DNA of 60,439 nt from Domibacillus indicus (GCF_023715895.1 NZ_JAMBOO010000025.1:1-60439), one strand, 5' to 3'; shown: positions 26,680-35,482, numbered from the stretch's first letter. Numbers and translations: made by a program. Notes: generated by a model from the sequence alone, not told the origin.

Positions 26680-27559
26680 ATAAACCACCTTGTAACCAAT
26701 AGCGCAGCTGGTTCAGCCGCTCAGGCGACAGGCGTATACTTGACGAACGAATTGTATCCACGAGCTGAAAAAAAGCTTCATTGTTCCGCATGTGAAAGTG
26801 AACATTCATCGCCGCAAAATACGCGTCCTCATGGTGCGGAAAGTGCTCCAGAAACGCTTCCGCTATCTCCAGTGCCTGCTGAAACTCCTTTAGGTCCAGC
26901 GCTGTGGCGATTTTTTCATTGTAATATAACGGGCTGTCTGACGGGTCAAGCGCCAGCAGCTGGCTCAGTGCCTGAGAGTACAGATACATATATTTTTTTC
27001 GCGTTTTCTGGTCAAGAAATTCCATTTGAATAGACTGTTTCAGTACGTCTACATATTGTTGAATGGTTTCAAGGCCAGTGCTGTCTTCCTGTAGCTTTCC
27101 TTCCAGCCGCTTCAGTTCTTTCATTAAATGGCTCTTCGCCTGCTGGAGAGCAGTGGCTGCATAATGGGATGTTTCGGTATCTTCGCTTTTTAGCGCCAGT
27201 GCCAAGGCTTCTGATTGCTGCAGAAATTCTTCTTTCAGCAAGCTGATCAGCGTTTTACGCTTTATATTGTTTTCATTCAGCGTAAGCGCATCTTGAAACG
27301 GAATAATATTCGTTTCCAGTTCGCGGTCTGGCGCTTGCAAGGAAACATCCTCATATTCTTCACGCCTTAACAGCCACTCCGGCAGTTCTCCTTCTTGGGC
27401 CGGCTTTTTAAACATAGCCAAAATAACCAGAACACCCAAAAAGGGGCAGCTGATTAAAATCATTGCCTGAAGCGTAGCCCCTTTCCGGCGCAGAATAAAC
27501 AACACAATGCTATACAGGAGTGCGAGGGCGTAGTATACAGTTAGCCCATTAGCCAACAT
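26663..27559 (-). CDS. pelE: Pel complex protein PelE
   Basis: 298 residues: two N-terminal membrane helices (TVYYALALLYSIVLFIL and MILISCPFLGVLVILAMF) and a cytoplasmic helical, TPR-like part with the PelE hallmark TETSHYAAT. In Pseudomonas PelE bridges PelD and PelG in the inner membrane. The start overlaps the pelD stop by 11 nt with GAGGAGG ahead of ATG, and the end overlaps the next gene, so the genes are coupled. Confidence 0.85.
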   Translation of the reverse strand: MLANGLTVYYALALLYSIVLFILRRKGATLQAMILISCPFLGVLVILAMFKKPAQEGELPEWLLRREEYEDVSLQAPDRELETNIIPFQDALTLNENNIKRKTLISLLKEEFLQQSEALALALKSEDTETSHYAATALQQAKSHLMKELKRLEGKLQEDSTGLETIQQYVDVLKQSIQMEFLDQKTRKKYMYLYSQALSQLLALDPSDSPLYYNEKIATALDLKEFQQALEIAEAFLEHFPHHEDAYFAAMNVHFHMRNNEAFFQLVDTIRSSSIRLSPERLNQLRYWLQGGLYEQKI

Positions 27560-29714
27560 GAGATAATTCCTCCTCTATTACGGCTGCATCAATGCCCTTT
27601 TTACCGAGCCGGTCTACTACTAGTGCTGCGTCGCTTGATTCTGTATTTGATAAAATAATGTGGAGTTCTCCTTCTTCCGTAAAACCAAAATAATCTGTTG
27701 TCCGGAGTGTGGCTCCGATCGACTGTAATCTTTCTTTATCATGCTCCTCCCCATAGACCTGAAGTAATGTATACGGAATATGAAGCGTTCCGGCTGCCTG
27801 CTGTTTTTGCTCCAAAATCCGGGCAAAGTACGCCGGCTTAAGTGCTGTCGTTTCTTCTACGTACCGCTCATGGTTGATTTCTTGAATATAACTGGATGAG
27901 CGTTCAAGTGCCGCGCTGATAAGGCGCGTCACAACATCGACCAAGTTTCGAAATGACAATGTCAGCTGCTGAAACGACACATCGTAGCACACAATCATAG
28001 CGACCGCTTTGTTCCGCTGCACAATCGGCGCTACAAAGAACGGGTCAGACGGTGAAAGTGAATGGTTAAAACCGAGCTTCTTCTCACTGACTGCTCTACT
28101 GATGAGTGAATTTTCTTCTATTTTCAAGGATGCACCCGGCATAAACAATGGGTCCCCTGATTTGGCAGCCAGACGGGCAAATCCATTTGGCGCAATAGAA
28201 TACAGCGCAAAATGCTTCGCTTTTAATGTTTGTTCAAGTACGTGAATCGAACCGGCAAATAGGGCTTCTGGCTCAAGGCTGTCTAATGAGCGGGTTGCTT
28301 GGTAAATCTGGCCGATTCCGTTATCAGAACGTAAAATTTGCTGCTGCAACTCGTTTTTAATTTCAAGCGTTTCTTCATAAACAGATGATAAAAACGAATA
28401 CTGTGCCTGCGAGGAGGCCAGCTCATCCTTTGTATACAACAGCTCGATTTTTCGCCGGTCCACAACGTAGCTGACGATAAGCCCGATCAGCAAATAAATG
28501 GTGAACGTAGCAAACAACTCATTATCCATAAACAGAGAAACGGGTTCCCTTCCTGAGCTAAAGGCTTCATTTACGTAAACAGCAATTGCTAGAAAGGAAG
28601 AGAAAACAGCTTGTGTTTTGCCGAATAAGAGAGCTGCCAGCAGCACGTAAATCATCCAAAAATCTATTACTTCTAAAGCCGGCACTGCAATAATGGAAAG
28701 TATATAAAACATAAGAAACAGCACAATATTTTCCGCAAGGTGCATCCAGTGGCTTGCCCACAAAGTAGAACGGGGTTTTCTTTCCTTCACTGGTTCCGAA
28801 GCTGGCATGTTTTCATAATAATCCAGCGTGGTTTTCAATCCCTCTTCCAGTGAATACTTCGGCACCCAGTCTAAATCTTTTTTCAGCCTCGTATTGTCCA
28901 GCTGTGAAAACGCAATGTCCCCCTCTTTTGGGTCAAGAAAGTCAATCCAATGCTGTCGCTTCCCATTCGTTAGGGCCGTAATCAGCTCATTAATACTCGT
29001 TTGTGTATTATTTGATACGTTGTAAATACCGCTCAGCCCGCTGATCACACCCCGATACACAGCCTCTGCCACATCGCCAGCATAAATAAAGTCACGTGTC
29101 TGGTCACCGGTTCCAAAAACGGTAATGGCTTCTTGTTTTAAAAGCTTGGTCGTATAAATGGAAACCACACCGCTTTCCGCACTTACATGCTGTCGCGGGC
29201 CATATACATTGGAAAAACGGAACACAAGTGATGACAGCCCGTACAGCTCATCCCACTTCCGGCAATACAGTTCCCCGTTCATTTTGTTAATGCCGTATGG
29301 TGAAACCGGGTCAAGCTTATCCTCTTCTTTCAGCGGCAATGACACGTTTTCTCCATATACTGCTGCTGATGAACAGAAAACAAACGTTTTAACGCCGTAC
29401 TTTTTCGACAAATTCAGCATATTGATAAGTCCAAGAATGTTCGTTGATGAATCTTCAAATGGCTTTTCAATTGATCGCTGTACGCTTGTCTGCGCCGCAC
29501 AATGAATGACTACATCAAACGAATGCGCTTTAAAAAAACTCTCACATTTTTCATCCGCGACATCCCCAATAAATGACCGGTGTTTAAAATCAATATTTTC
29601 TTTCCTTCCGGAAAATAAATTGTCGATAATAAACACACGATGGTCTTCTTTAAAAAAGCGTTCCGCAATAAACGAGCCGATAAATCCATATCCGCCCGTG
29701 ACCAGTACGTTCAT
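27549..29714 (-). CDS. pelD: Fusion of NDP-sugar epimerase and PelD c-di-GMP receptor
   Basis: 721 residues from ATG 29714 (AAGGAG site). Residues 1-310 are an extended SDR epimerase of the GalE/PelX type: NAD loop TGGYGFIGSF, SSAAVYG and catalytic YGINK. Then come about four membrane helices (330-430), a coiled coil, a GAF domain (about 475-600) and a degenerate GGDEF domain. The latter has lost the active site (EEGEL in place of GGDEF) but keeps RTTD at the inhibitory-site position (about 671-674), the c-di-GMP-binding RxxD of PelD. It couples precursor supply with c-di-GMP-gated polymerisation. First gene of the operon. Confidence 0.85.
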   Translation of the reverse strand: MNVLVTGGYGFIGSFIAERFFKEDHRVFIIDNLFSGRKENIDFKHRSFIGDVADEKCESFFKAHSFDVVIHCAAQTSVQRSIEKPFEDSSTNILGLINMLNLSKKYGVKTFVFCSSAAVYGENVSLPLKEEDKLDPVSPYGINKMNGELYCRKWDELYGLSSLVFRFSNVYGPRQHVSAESGVVSIYTTKLLKQEAITVFGTGDQTRDFIYAGDVAEAVYRGVISGLSGIYNVSNNTQTSINELITALTNGKRQHWIDFLDPKEGDIAFSQLDNTRLKKDLDWVPKYSLEEGLKTTLDYYENMPASEPVKERKPRSTLWASHWMHLAENIVLFLMFYILSIIAVPALEVIDFWMIYVLLAALLFGKTQAVFSSFLAIAVYVNEAFSSGREPVSLFMDNELFATFTIYLLIGLIVSYVVDRRKIELLYTKDELASSQAQYSFLSSVYEETLEIKNELQQQILRSDNGIGQIYQATRSLDSLEPEALFAGSIHVLEQTLKAKHFALYSIAPNGFARLAAKSGDPLFMPGASLKIEENSLISRAVSEKKLGFNHSLSPSDPFFVAPIVQRNKAVAMIVCYDVSFQQLTLSFRNLVDVVTRLISAALERSSSYIQEINHERYVEETTALKPAYFARILEQKQQAAGTLHIPYTLLQVYGEEHDKERLQSIGATLRTTDYFGFTEEGELHIILSNTESSDAALVVDRLGKKGIDAAVIEEELSHVG

Positions 29715-30270
29715 ACACACTTCTCCTTACTGTCGAATCTTTCTCCATTTTTTCATCGATAACACTATATAACTATTGTGACAAATTTCTTAAATACTAC
29801 TGAAAGGCAAGAAAAAAGTATTATTTGTCTAAAAAGTATAATGTGATGGGCATTACATGGATTTCACGGCTATGATCCTTTTAAAAAGAAACACCTCAAT
29901 ACTGTCTCTTCCTACAAGATTGAGACATATCCAGACGGTAGATAACATGGCGTATGATATAAATCTCTTATGTTTCACGCGTCCTCAAACTTCCCTTTTG
30001 ACATAAAGAACAATTAGCAGTGCAAGACTACAAATCTATCTTTACACATGAATTTTTCTATTTTAACTATGTTTTCAAAGGCTATTTAAGATAAATAAAT
30101 ACATTCTTTTATACCTTATTTTTCCTTAACAATATTTTTATTATATAATGTCCAGGCTAAAATTCCTATCTATTTTAAAATCTATGCTTGCCATCATTAT
30201 CACTACCCACCTTTTTATCCAAAAATCCCCTTATATTTTCTATAGCAGTATAACCATATACTAGAAATGC
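29715..30270. other. AT-rich intergenic leader of the pel operon
   Basis: About 0.55 kb without a convincing gene. An imperfect palindrome GACAAAT/ATTTGTC spans about 29779-29829 close to pelD. No GEMM-type aptamer and no clear consensus promoter was found. Read-through from the small RNA unit at 30.3 kb would enter here. Confidence 0.5.
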
Positions 30271-30360
30271 AAAAAAAAAACCGTTCATTAAAATGAACGG
30301 TTGCGCCACTCGCTCCCAATTTGCCAGGCGCCCATCTACAGCAAATTGTTCATTGCATTC
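30271..30360 (-). ncRNA. Candidate structured small RNA or compact riboswitch
   Basis: Minus-strand transcript of about 90 nt without a reading frame. CAATTTGC (30348-30341) pairs with GCAAATTG (30324-30317). The loop GCGCC pairs with GGCGC just downstream (30307-30303), making an H-type pseudoknot. A strong terminator follows (stem AACCGTTCATT/AATGAACGGTT, T10). The 5' AATGAAC (30354-30348) can also pair with GTTCATT of the terminator arm, giving an antiterminator. I cannot match it to a known family. Confidence 0.65.
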
Positions 30361-30366
30361 TACTAT

Positions 30367-30395
30367 ATAATAAAAAGGTAGTACTTTTTTGTCAA
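30367..30395 (-). promoter_or_regulatory. Strong SigA promoter of the small RNA
   Basis: Consensus -35 TTGACA (30390-30395), exactly 17 bp, then TATTAT (30367-30372); predicted start near 30360. Confidence 0.8.
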
Positions 30396-30511
30396 TTTTT
30401 AGTTCAAAATGACAGATTTTACTGCCTTAACAAATCATATATCTTAAGGTATTTAAACTCAATCTTACGCATGCATGGCAATGATGAATAGTCTTCCAAA
30501 AAAATAAATAA

Positions 30512-30571
30512 CAAAAAACTGACTCAAAAGAGTCGTAATCAACGACCTTTTGAGTCAGCCTCATTTTTTAA
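30512..30571. terminator. Orphan bidirectional terminator
   Basis: Perfect 12-bp stem CTGACTCAAAAG/CTTTTGAGTCAG with T tracts on both strands. No intact gene ends next to it. The remaining sequence between 30396 and 30788 shows nothing clear. Confidence 0.6.
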
Positions 30572-30788
30572 CAATGTACCCGTTTTTTTATAATTCTTAA
30601 AGAAAATGTGTCTAATATCCTGTTTTAACCATTCTAATAAAGTCATCTAAAGTTATTTACTTTGAATGCCTTCTTATCCTCTTGTCATACATTGATTTTC
30701 TTTAAAATTAAACTTTTTATAAAAACTGTGAGAATTTGAAGTAGGAAGTGCAAACTTGGTATTTTTAATTTCTGGATGTTCTAATATT

Positions 30789-30805
30789 AAGAAAAAGCAC
30801 TGCTC
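30789..30805. repeat. Left half of a terminator split by the tnpB element
   Basis: AAGAAAAAGCACTGCTC here is the inverted partner (16 of 17) of 32285-32301 on the other side of the element. Confidence 0.8.
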
Positions 30806-30807
30806 TA

Positions 30808-30990
30808 TTGAACTACCACCCACTTACCTGACGGTGGAAGTGGGGGATTCCTGGGCAAGAGGATCTTCGACCCCCAGTAATCAGGCTAACCCCGTATTCC
30901 AACGGTTTTATGACCAATCTTAAATAGACTGAAGTGAAAGAAGCCGAAGGGCTTCTCTTTTGATGTTCAGGCTCGCATTCAGGTCTCGGT
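30808..30990 (-). ncRNA. Predicted omega RNA (right-end guide RNA of tnpB)
   Basis: TnpB nucleases use an RNA made from the 3' end of tnpB and the right end of the element, followed by a guide taken from flanking DNA. Here the right end has a hairpin CCCACTT/AAGTGGG (30817-30848) and ends TTCAA at 30808. The guide would start at TAGAGCAGTGC in the flank. Not seen as a transcript, so inferred. Confidence 0.5.
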
Positions 30991-32134
30991 CGTGACGCAC
31001 GCCGCAGGATGGACACTCCCACACCCGGACAGCGAGATCTTTTACATCCTTATGCTGGTGGCCACACCCGGAACAGAGCTGGCTTGATGGGAAGAACGGA
31101 TCGACTTTTATAATCGTCCGTCCGTACCACTTTGCTTTGTAAGCGAGCATTTCGTTGAACCTCGACCATGACGCATCGTGAATCCCCTTGCTTAGCTTTT
31201 TGTTTTGGACGAGATTCTTCACGGACAAATTCTCCACTGCGATCACTTGGTTTTCATGAACGAGTCTAGTCGTCAGCTTGTGAAGAAAATCTTCTCTTGT
31301 GTGTTTGATTTTTTCGTGCAGTTTAGCAATCTGGGCTTTATTTTTTTTCCACGATTTCGAACCTTCTTTTTTACGCGCAAACGCACGCTGAAGAAAGGCT
31401 AATCGCTTTTCGTATTTCTGGTAGTATTTCGGGTTAGCAATGGATTCACCATTGGAGAGCACGGCAAACTCTTTTAATCCCAGATCAATGCCAACGGCAT
31501 CCGTGGTGCTTGGTTTGTACGGGGAATAAGGCATCTCGCAAATGACCGAAATAGAATACCGGCCGGTACTGCTGCGGCGCACGGTGACACGCTTGATGTC
31601 GCCTTCAATGTTTCGGGACTTGGAAAAACGAATCCAGCCGAGTTTCGGCAGCTGAATGCGATTGTCCACGATTTTGATATTGTTATTTGTCATTTTGGTT
31701 GTGTAGCTTTGGACCGGGTTTTTCTTACTTTTGAATGTCGGATGGCCCTTAAAGTCATACGCCGTTGGCGTATAGCCTTCTGCACATTTTTTAGCGGCTC
31801 GTTTTTTTAATTCTTTTTTCGGCTGTTCCTTATATTTTTTGAATCCTTCGTACTGATATTCGATGCTTGCCTGAAGAGCAATACTGTCAGAACCAGACAA
31901 CCATTTGAACGTTTCTTTTAGCCCAGGGAGGAACTTTTTAGCAGCTGTTTCTGTATACCGTTTTTTTGTTTTTTCAAAACTCTTGATGTTTTCATTTAAT
32001 ATATAATTGTAGACAAACCGGCAGCAGCCGATCGTTTGGGTAATCAGTTGTTTTTGCTCGTCACTTGGATGGATTTTAAACCGAAAGGCTTTAAAATGAA
32101 GGTTCTGTTTTTCATCTTTTTTGGTTATTATCAT
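30920..32134 (-). CDS. tnpB: RNA-guided nuclease TnpB
   Basis: 404 residues from ATG 32134 (MIITKKDEKQN; GGTGGGTGAG ahead). N-terminal recognition part (FKAFRFKIHPSDEQKQLI, TIGCCRFVYNYIL), then a RuvC-like core with all three acidic residues visible: D in GIDLGLKEFAVL, E in AVENLSVKNL and D in HDRDLNASLNI. A zinc ribbon CSGC...CPSC lies before the last Asp. TnpB cuts DNA next to a short target motif, guided by the element's omega RNA, and keeps the element in place after excision. Nothing is broken, so it may be active. Confidence 0.92.
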   Translation of the reverse strand: MIITKKDEKQNLHFKAFRFKIHPSDEQKQLITQTIGCCRFVYNYILNENIKSFEKTKKRYTETAAKKFLPGLKETFKWLSGSDSIALQASIEYQYEGFKKYKEQPKKELKKRAAKKCAEGYTPTAYDFKGHPTFKSKKNPVQSYTTKMTNNNIKIVDNRIQLPKLGWIRFSKSRNIEGDIKRVTVRRSSTGRYSISVICEMPYSPYKPSTTDAVGIDLGLKEFAVLSNGESIANPKYYQKYEKRLAFLQRAFARKKEGSKSWKKNKAQIAKLHEKIKHTREDFLHKLTTRLVHENQVIAVENLSVKNLVQNKKLSKGIHDASWSRFNEMLAYKAKWYGRTIIKVDPFFPSSQLCSGCGHQHKDVKDLAVRVWECPSCGVRHDRDLNASLNIKREALRLLSLQSI

Positions 32135-32284
32135 TTTTCTCACCCACCTGAACATTTGTTCTATACCTAATTATACCATTTTAGCAATACAGCGTTCAAG
32201 GAAAAAGAATGACTGAGAGAGCAACGATTCATCCCCCACTTTAGCAAGCTTGAAGTGGGGGTGTTCTCGCCGAAGATGATAAAT

Positions 32285-32301
32285 GAGTAGTGCTTTTTCT
32301 T
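32285..32301. repeat. Right half of the terminator split by the tnpB element
   Basis: GAGTAGTGCTTTTTCTT, partner of 30789-30805. Joining both halves restores a hairpin with loop ATTTATTA and T tracts. Confidence 0.8.
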
Positions 32302-32354
32302 GTCTTTAGATACGTAACATATATTTATATAATAAGAATTTCATTTAACATCAA

Positions 32355-32402
32355 CAAAAGTACACCTAATCAAAAGCATACTTTTGATTAGGTGTACTTT
32401 TG
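32355..32402. repeat. Repeat A, copy 2 (22-bp perfect palindrome)
   Basis: Arms of 22 bp starting CAAAAGTACACC and ending GGTGTACTTTTG around CATA. Same family as 9583-9631 and 40182-40235. The rest of 32403-32599 shows no gene. Confidence 0.8.
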
Positions 32403-32599
32403 ACTAGGTATACTTCTGCTTATAAACAAATTGTTTGTTCTCTTGAATGGATTAAGCCAAAAGTAAACGTTATAACGCTACGTTCCCGCTTGAACAAAAA
32501 ATCAAAGTCTTCAATTTAGTGAGAGTTAGGCGCTAATTTTTTTGTTCAATTACAGTTTGCTATTTTATATGGATTGTCCACATTAAATAATAAATTAAT

Positions 32600-33757
32600 T
32601 TACAGGGTGCTTAGCTTTGAAATAATAGGCTTATTCATTTCAGCTAATGTTTCATTTACATAATCGGTTATATTGACATCCTTCTGCAAGTTCCCTTTCC
32701 ATGCGTCTAATTCCCACTTCACCAGCTGGTCAGAATGTTCAACAATCAGCCTGCTTCGTTCAAACCGTTCCTGCATAAATTGATCTAGTGTGTTTTCTAT
32801 AGAGAGATTTCTCTTTAAAAGTTCAGCCAGCACAATTACATCTTCAATGGCAAGCGAAGCACCCTGCCCTAAATGCGGTGCTGTTCCATGAGCTGCATCG
32901 CCAACCAGCAGCACTCTTCCTTTATACCAGGGCTGAGGGATAAGGTGGCTGAATATCGGCCGGTATACGACTTGTGAAGGATCCGTTATTTGATCTGCAT
33001 ACTCTTTGATAATGCCGCCAAACTCAGAAATTCGTTCTTTCAGCAACGTGTGCAATTGATCAGCAGGCATTTTAGGATTTCCTGGTTCAGGTGTGGTGAC
33101 CAGCAAGTACATTTTATCGTCAGACATAGGGACGAGACCTGCTTTTGCTTTACGGCCGTAATAAAAAAGGCCTCTAGCTATATCTTTAGGACGAGGAAGC
33201 GTATAGCGCCATACCCCTTGTCCGCAATATTGCTGCGGCACATCGCCAAATATCATTTTACGTACAATAGAATTAGCACCATCGGAACCAAGAAGCAGAT
33301 CATACTGGCCGGAGATCCCGTTGCTAAGCTCAACAAAAACTCCCTCAGGAAGAGGTTCAATCCTGCTTACCGTTGTTCCCATATAAATCTTGGTTTCCGT
33401 TTGGTGAACAGCATCTAATAAAATATTGTGCAGTTTTTTTCTCGAGATGCCGTTTACACCCGGATACCCTTCAATAGTAGGGCAGTCTCCATCGTTTAGC
33501 AAATGCCCTTGTGCTGTATAATAATCAAACCCTGAGTAAGAGAATCCTTGCTTCATACACTCTTTTGCCAGCCCGATTTCATTAAGAGCTCTCAGTGCAT
33601 TTGGAGGTTGAATAATCCCTACTCCGTACACATTCCACTCTGATGTTTTCTCTGCTATTTCAGCTCTTATGCCGTTTTTTGCTAAAGCAATGGCCGCCGT
33701 TAGTCCACTGATTCCTCCGCCAACAATGAGTACTTTTTTTACATGTTCATTTGTCAT
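32600..33757 (-). CDS. FAD-dependent aromatic monooxygenase (salicylate hydroxylase-like)
   Basis: 385 residues of the PHBH group: dinucleotide site VLIVGGGISGLTAAIAL (about 9-25), the DG motif LLGSDGANSIVR and the FAD-ribityl motif VLLVGDAAHGTAPHLGQGA. Such enzymes hydroxylate an aromatic or heteroaromatic ring with NAD(P)H and O2, sometimes with decarboxylation. ATG follows GAGGAGGTCAAATA, 12 nt after the cyclase gene. Last gene of a five-gene ring-degradation operon; it would make the diol that the extradiol dioxygenase cuts. Confidence 0.86.
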   Translation of the reverse strand: MTNEHVKKVLIVGGGISGLTAAIALAKNGIRAEIAEKTSEWNVYGVGIIQPPNALRALNEIGLAKECMKQGFSYSGFDYYTAQGHLLNDGDCPTIEGYPGVNGISRKKLHNILLDAVHQTETKIYMGTTVSRIEPLPEGVFVELSNGISGQYDLLLGSDGANSIVRKMIFGDVPQQYCGQGVWRYTLPRPKDIARGLFYYGRKAKAGLVPMSDDKMYLLVTTPEPGNPKMPADQLHTLLKERISEFGGIIKEYADQITDPSQVVYRPIFSHLIPQPWYKGRVLLVGDAAHGTAPHLGQGASLAIEDVIVLAELLKRNLSIENTLDQFMQERFERSRLIVEHSDQLVKWELDAWKGNLQKDVNITDYVNETLAEMNKPIISKLSTL

Positions 33758-33769
33758 TATTTGACCTCC

Positions 33770-34540
33770 TCATCCCTGGTTTGTTTGTCCGTCTATCATG
33801 GCTACTGCACGTGTCCAGCCGGCACTGCCTCCTTTAATTTTGACCGGCAGTACAGATACTTTAAAACCATAAGGCGGCAGCTGGTCAAGGTTAGCTAATT
33901 TTTCGATTTGGCAGTATTCTTTTTCTTTCCCCGCATAGTGTGCTGCCCACAGTACACCAGGCCGCGGATTCTGCTTATATTCGGCTGCCTGGATAGCAAG
34001 TGGTGTATCCCAGCCCCATCCATCTGTTCCCATTACCCGGATCCCCTGCTCAATCAGCCAAAGTGTCGCTTCGGCTGAAACGCCTACATGGATTTCACTG
34101 TAATCTGCGTCATACCGTTTTTTATCTGCATCACAGCGAATCATGACAATATCAAATGGCTGCAGCCGATAATCCATCTGGCTAAGCTTTTCTTGAATAT
34201 CTTTACTGGTAACAGCGTAGCCGGCTGGACGGTCCGTAAAATCAAGAACCACACCATTTCCGAAAAACCACTCCAGAGGCATTTCATCAATAGTCCGTGC
34301 TTTTTTCCCTTCAGACGTCGGCCAGTAATGCCAGGGAGCATCTACGTGAGTTCCCGCATGGCTCGTTATGGTCAAAAAATCCCCTGCCAGTCCTTTTCTC
34401 TCCGGAAAATCATCCGGTTCAACACCGGCCAGCTTTGCTCCGAATTCTGCTCCTTCTTCGTGTGTTTCATAACGAATAGAAAAAGGAAGAGGATCTTTTA
34501 AATCCTCTTCAATTGAGACGCTTAAATCAATGATTTTCAC
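33770..34540 (-). CDS. Cyclase/kynurenine formamidase-family metal hydrolase
   Basis: 256 residues, GTG start after AAGGAGG. The PF04199 metal motif H-x-G-T-H-x-D-x-P-x-H is exact (HAGTHVDAPWHY, about 60-71). Family members open amides or lactones, as in kynurenine formamidase. In this operon it may open a lactone or amide formed after ring cleavage. Neighbours overlap or lie within 20 nt on both sides, so co-transcription is clear. Substrate unknown. Confidence 0.85.
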   Translation of the reverse strand: MKIIDLSVSIEEDLKDPLPFSIRYETHEEGAEFGAKLAGVEPDDFPERKGLAGDFLTITSHAGTHVDAPWHYWPTSEGKKARTIDEMPLEWFFGNGVVLDFTDRPAGYAVTSKDIQEKLSQMDYRLQPFDIVMIRCDADKKRYDADYSEIHVGVSAEATLWLIEQGIRVMGTDGWGWDTPLAIQAAEYKQNPRPGVLWAAHYAGKEKEYCQIEKLANLDQLPPYGFKVSVLPVKIKGGSAGWTRAVAMIDGQTNQG

Positions 34541-34558
34541 TTCAGAAGCCTCCTTATT

Positions 34559-35467
34559 TTAAACTATTTTATTTTTAAGGCTGCCAATCCCTGCTATCTG
34601 AAGTTCTACATCGTCGCCCGGCTCAAGCCATCGATATGCTTCAGCTCCTGTTTCCATCAGGCAGCCGAAGCCAACTGTTCCCGAACCAATGATATCTCCC
34701 GGCTGTAATTCTACTTCTTCAGAAGCACGCTCGATCATCTCCGCAAAACTAAAATACACGTCTTTAAAATTCCCGGATGAGATGACTTCTCCATTAATGG
34801 ATGCGGTCATTTCTAGATCAAAGCCTTTTCCTGATTTAAGAGATTCAAATTCATCTTTTGTCACGATACTTGGACCGATAGAGGTCGCAAAATCCTTCCC
34901 CTTCGCCGGGCCCAGCAGTACTTTCATTTCTTTCATCTGGATATCCCGGGCAGACCAGTCATTTAAAATGGTATAGCCGAAAATATGCTCTTCTGCCTCA
35001 TCCGCCTTAATGTTGATTCCTTTTTTTCCGATCACACAGGCCAGCTCCAGCTCGTAATCAAGACGTTCGCAGCGATCGGGCCTCTTTACCTGTTCGCCCG
35101 GTCCTTTCATTGCATTCGCATTGGAAAAGTAGAAAATCGGCATCTCATACCATTCCGGCGCAACTTCATCACCCGAGCGTTTTGTCGCATTTTTGACATG
35201 CGTTTCAAATGCCACAAAATCACGGAAACTATTAGGGTTTGGCAGTGGTGCAGCGAGACGGGTGTCTTTTACCGGAAAAGCCGGCAAATGGGCTTGATTT
35301 TTTATGTCATTGACAATAGTCATATGTTCTTCTGCATTTTCCAGAAAGTCTGCCATGTTGTCCGGCAGCTGCCCGTTAGACGCTTCATTCATATCAATTA
35401 CAAAATCCCCGCTCAGCCATCCTGCTTTTTTCTGACCATCTGGATGAAAAAAGGTAACGAACTTCAT
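34559..35467 (-). CDS. Fumarylacetoacetate hydrolase-family protein
   Basis: 302 residues: a short N-terminal domain and a FAH catalytic domain (about 100-295) with RLDYELELACVIGKKG (metal-binding Glu pair), GYTILNDWSARDIQ and GDIIGSGTVGFG. FAH proteins hydrolyse or decarboxylate diketo acids made by meta-cleavage. ATG follows AAAGAGGGACATCT. Fits the step after extradiol cleavage in this operon. Confidence 0.88.
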   Translation of the reverse strand: MKFVTFFHPDGQKKAGWLSGDFVIDMNEASNGQLPDNMADFLENAEEHMTIVNDIKNQAHLPAFPVKDTRLAAPLPNPNSFRDFVAFETHVKNATKRSGDEVAPEWYEMPIFYFSNANAMKGPGEQVKRPDRCERLDYELELACVIGKKGINIKADEAEEHIFGYTILNDWSARDIQMKEMKVLLGPAKGKDFATSIGPSIVTKDEFESLKSGKGFDLEMTASINGEVISSGNFKDVYFSFAEMIERASEEVELQPGDIIGSGTVGFGCLMETGAEAYRWLEPGDDVELQIAGIGSLKNKIV

Positions 35468-35482
35468 AGATGTCCCTCTTTC

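Larger units (their letters stand above)
30808..32278 (-). mobile_element. tnpB-only IS200/IS605-group element, intact
   Basis: About 1.47 kb with left end (hairpin CCCCCACTT/AAGTGGGGG at 32232-32260), one gene (tnpB) and right end hairpin; no tnpA. Ends were set from the split terminator that flanks it: a TTTAT (minus strand, 32279-32283) precedes the left end, as at the 17-kb remnant. Mobility would need a TnpA supplied elsewhere. Confidence 0.8.

Noticed and set aside
29715-30360. Second c-di-GMP riboswitch before pelD
   Set aside because: No GACGCAAAGC or CGAAAGG core on either strand; the structured RNA at 30.3 kb does not match GEMM-I.
30808-32278. Complete IS605 with tnpA
   Set aside because: No Y1 transposase frame on either strand; only tnpB fits between the ends.
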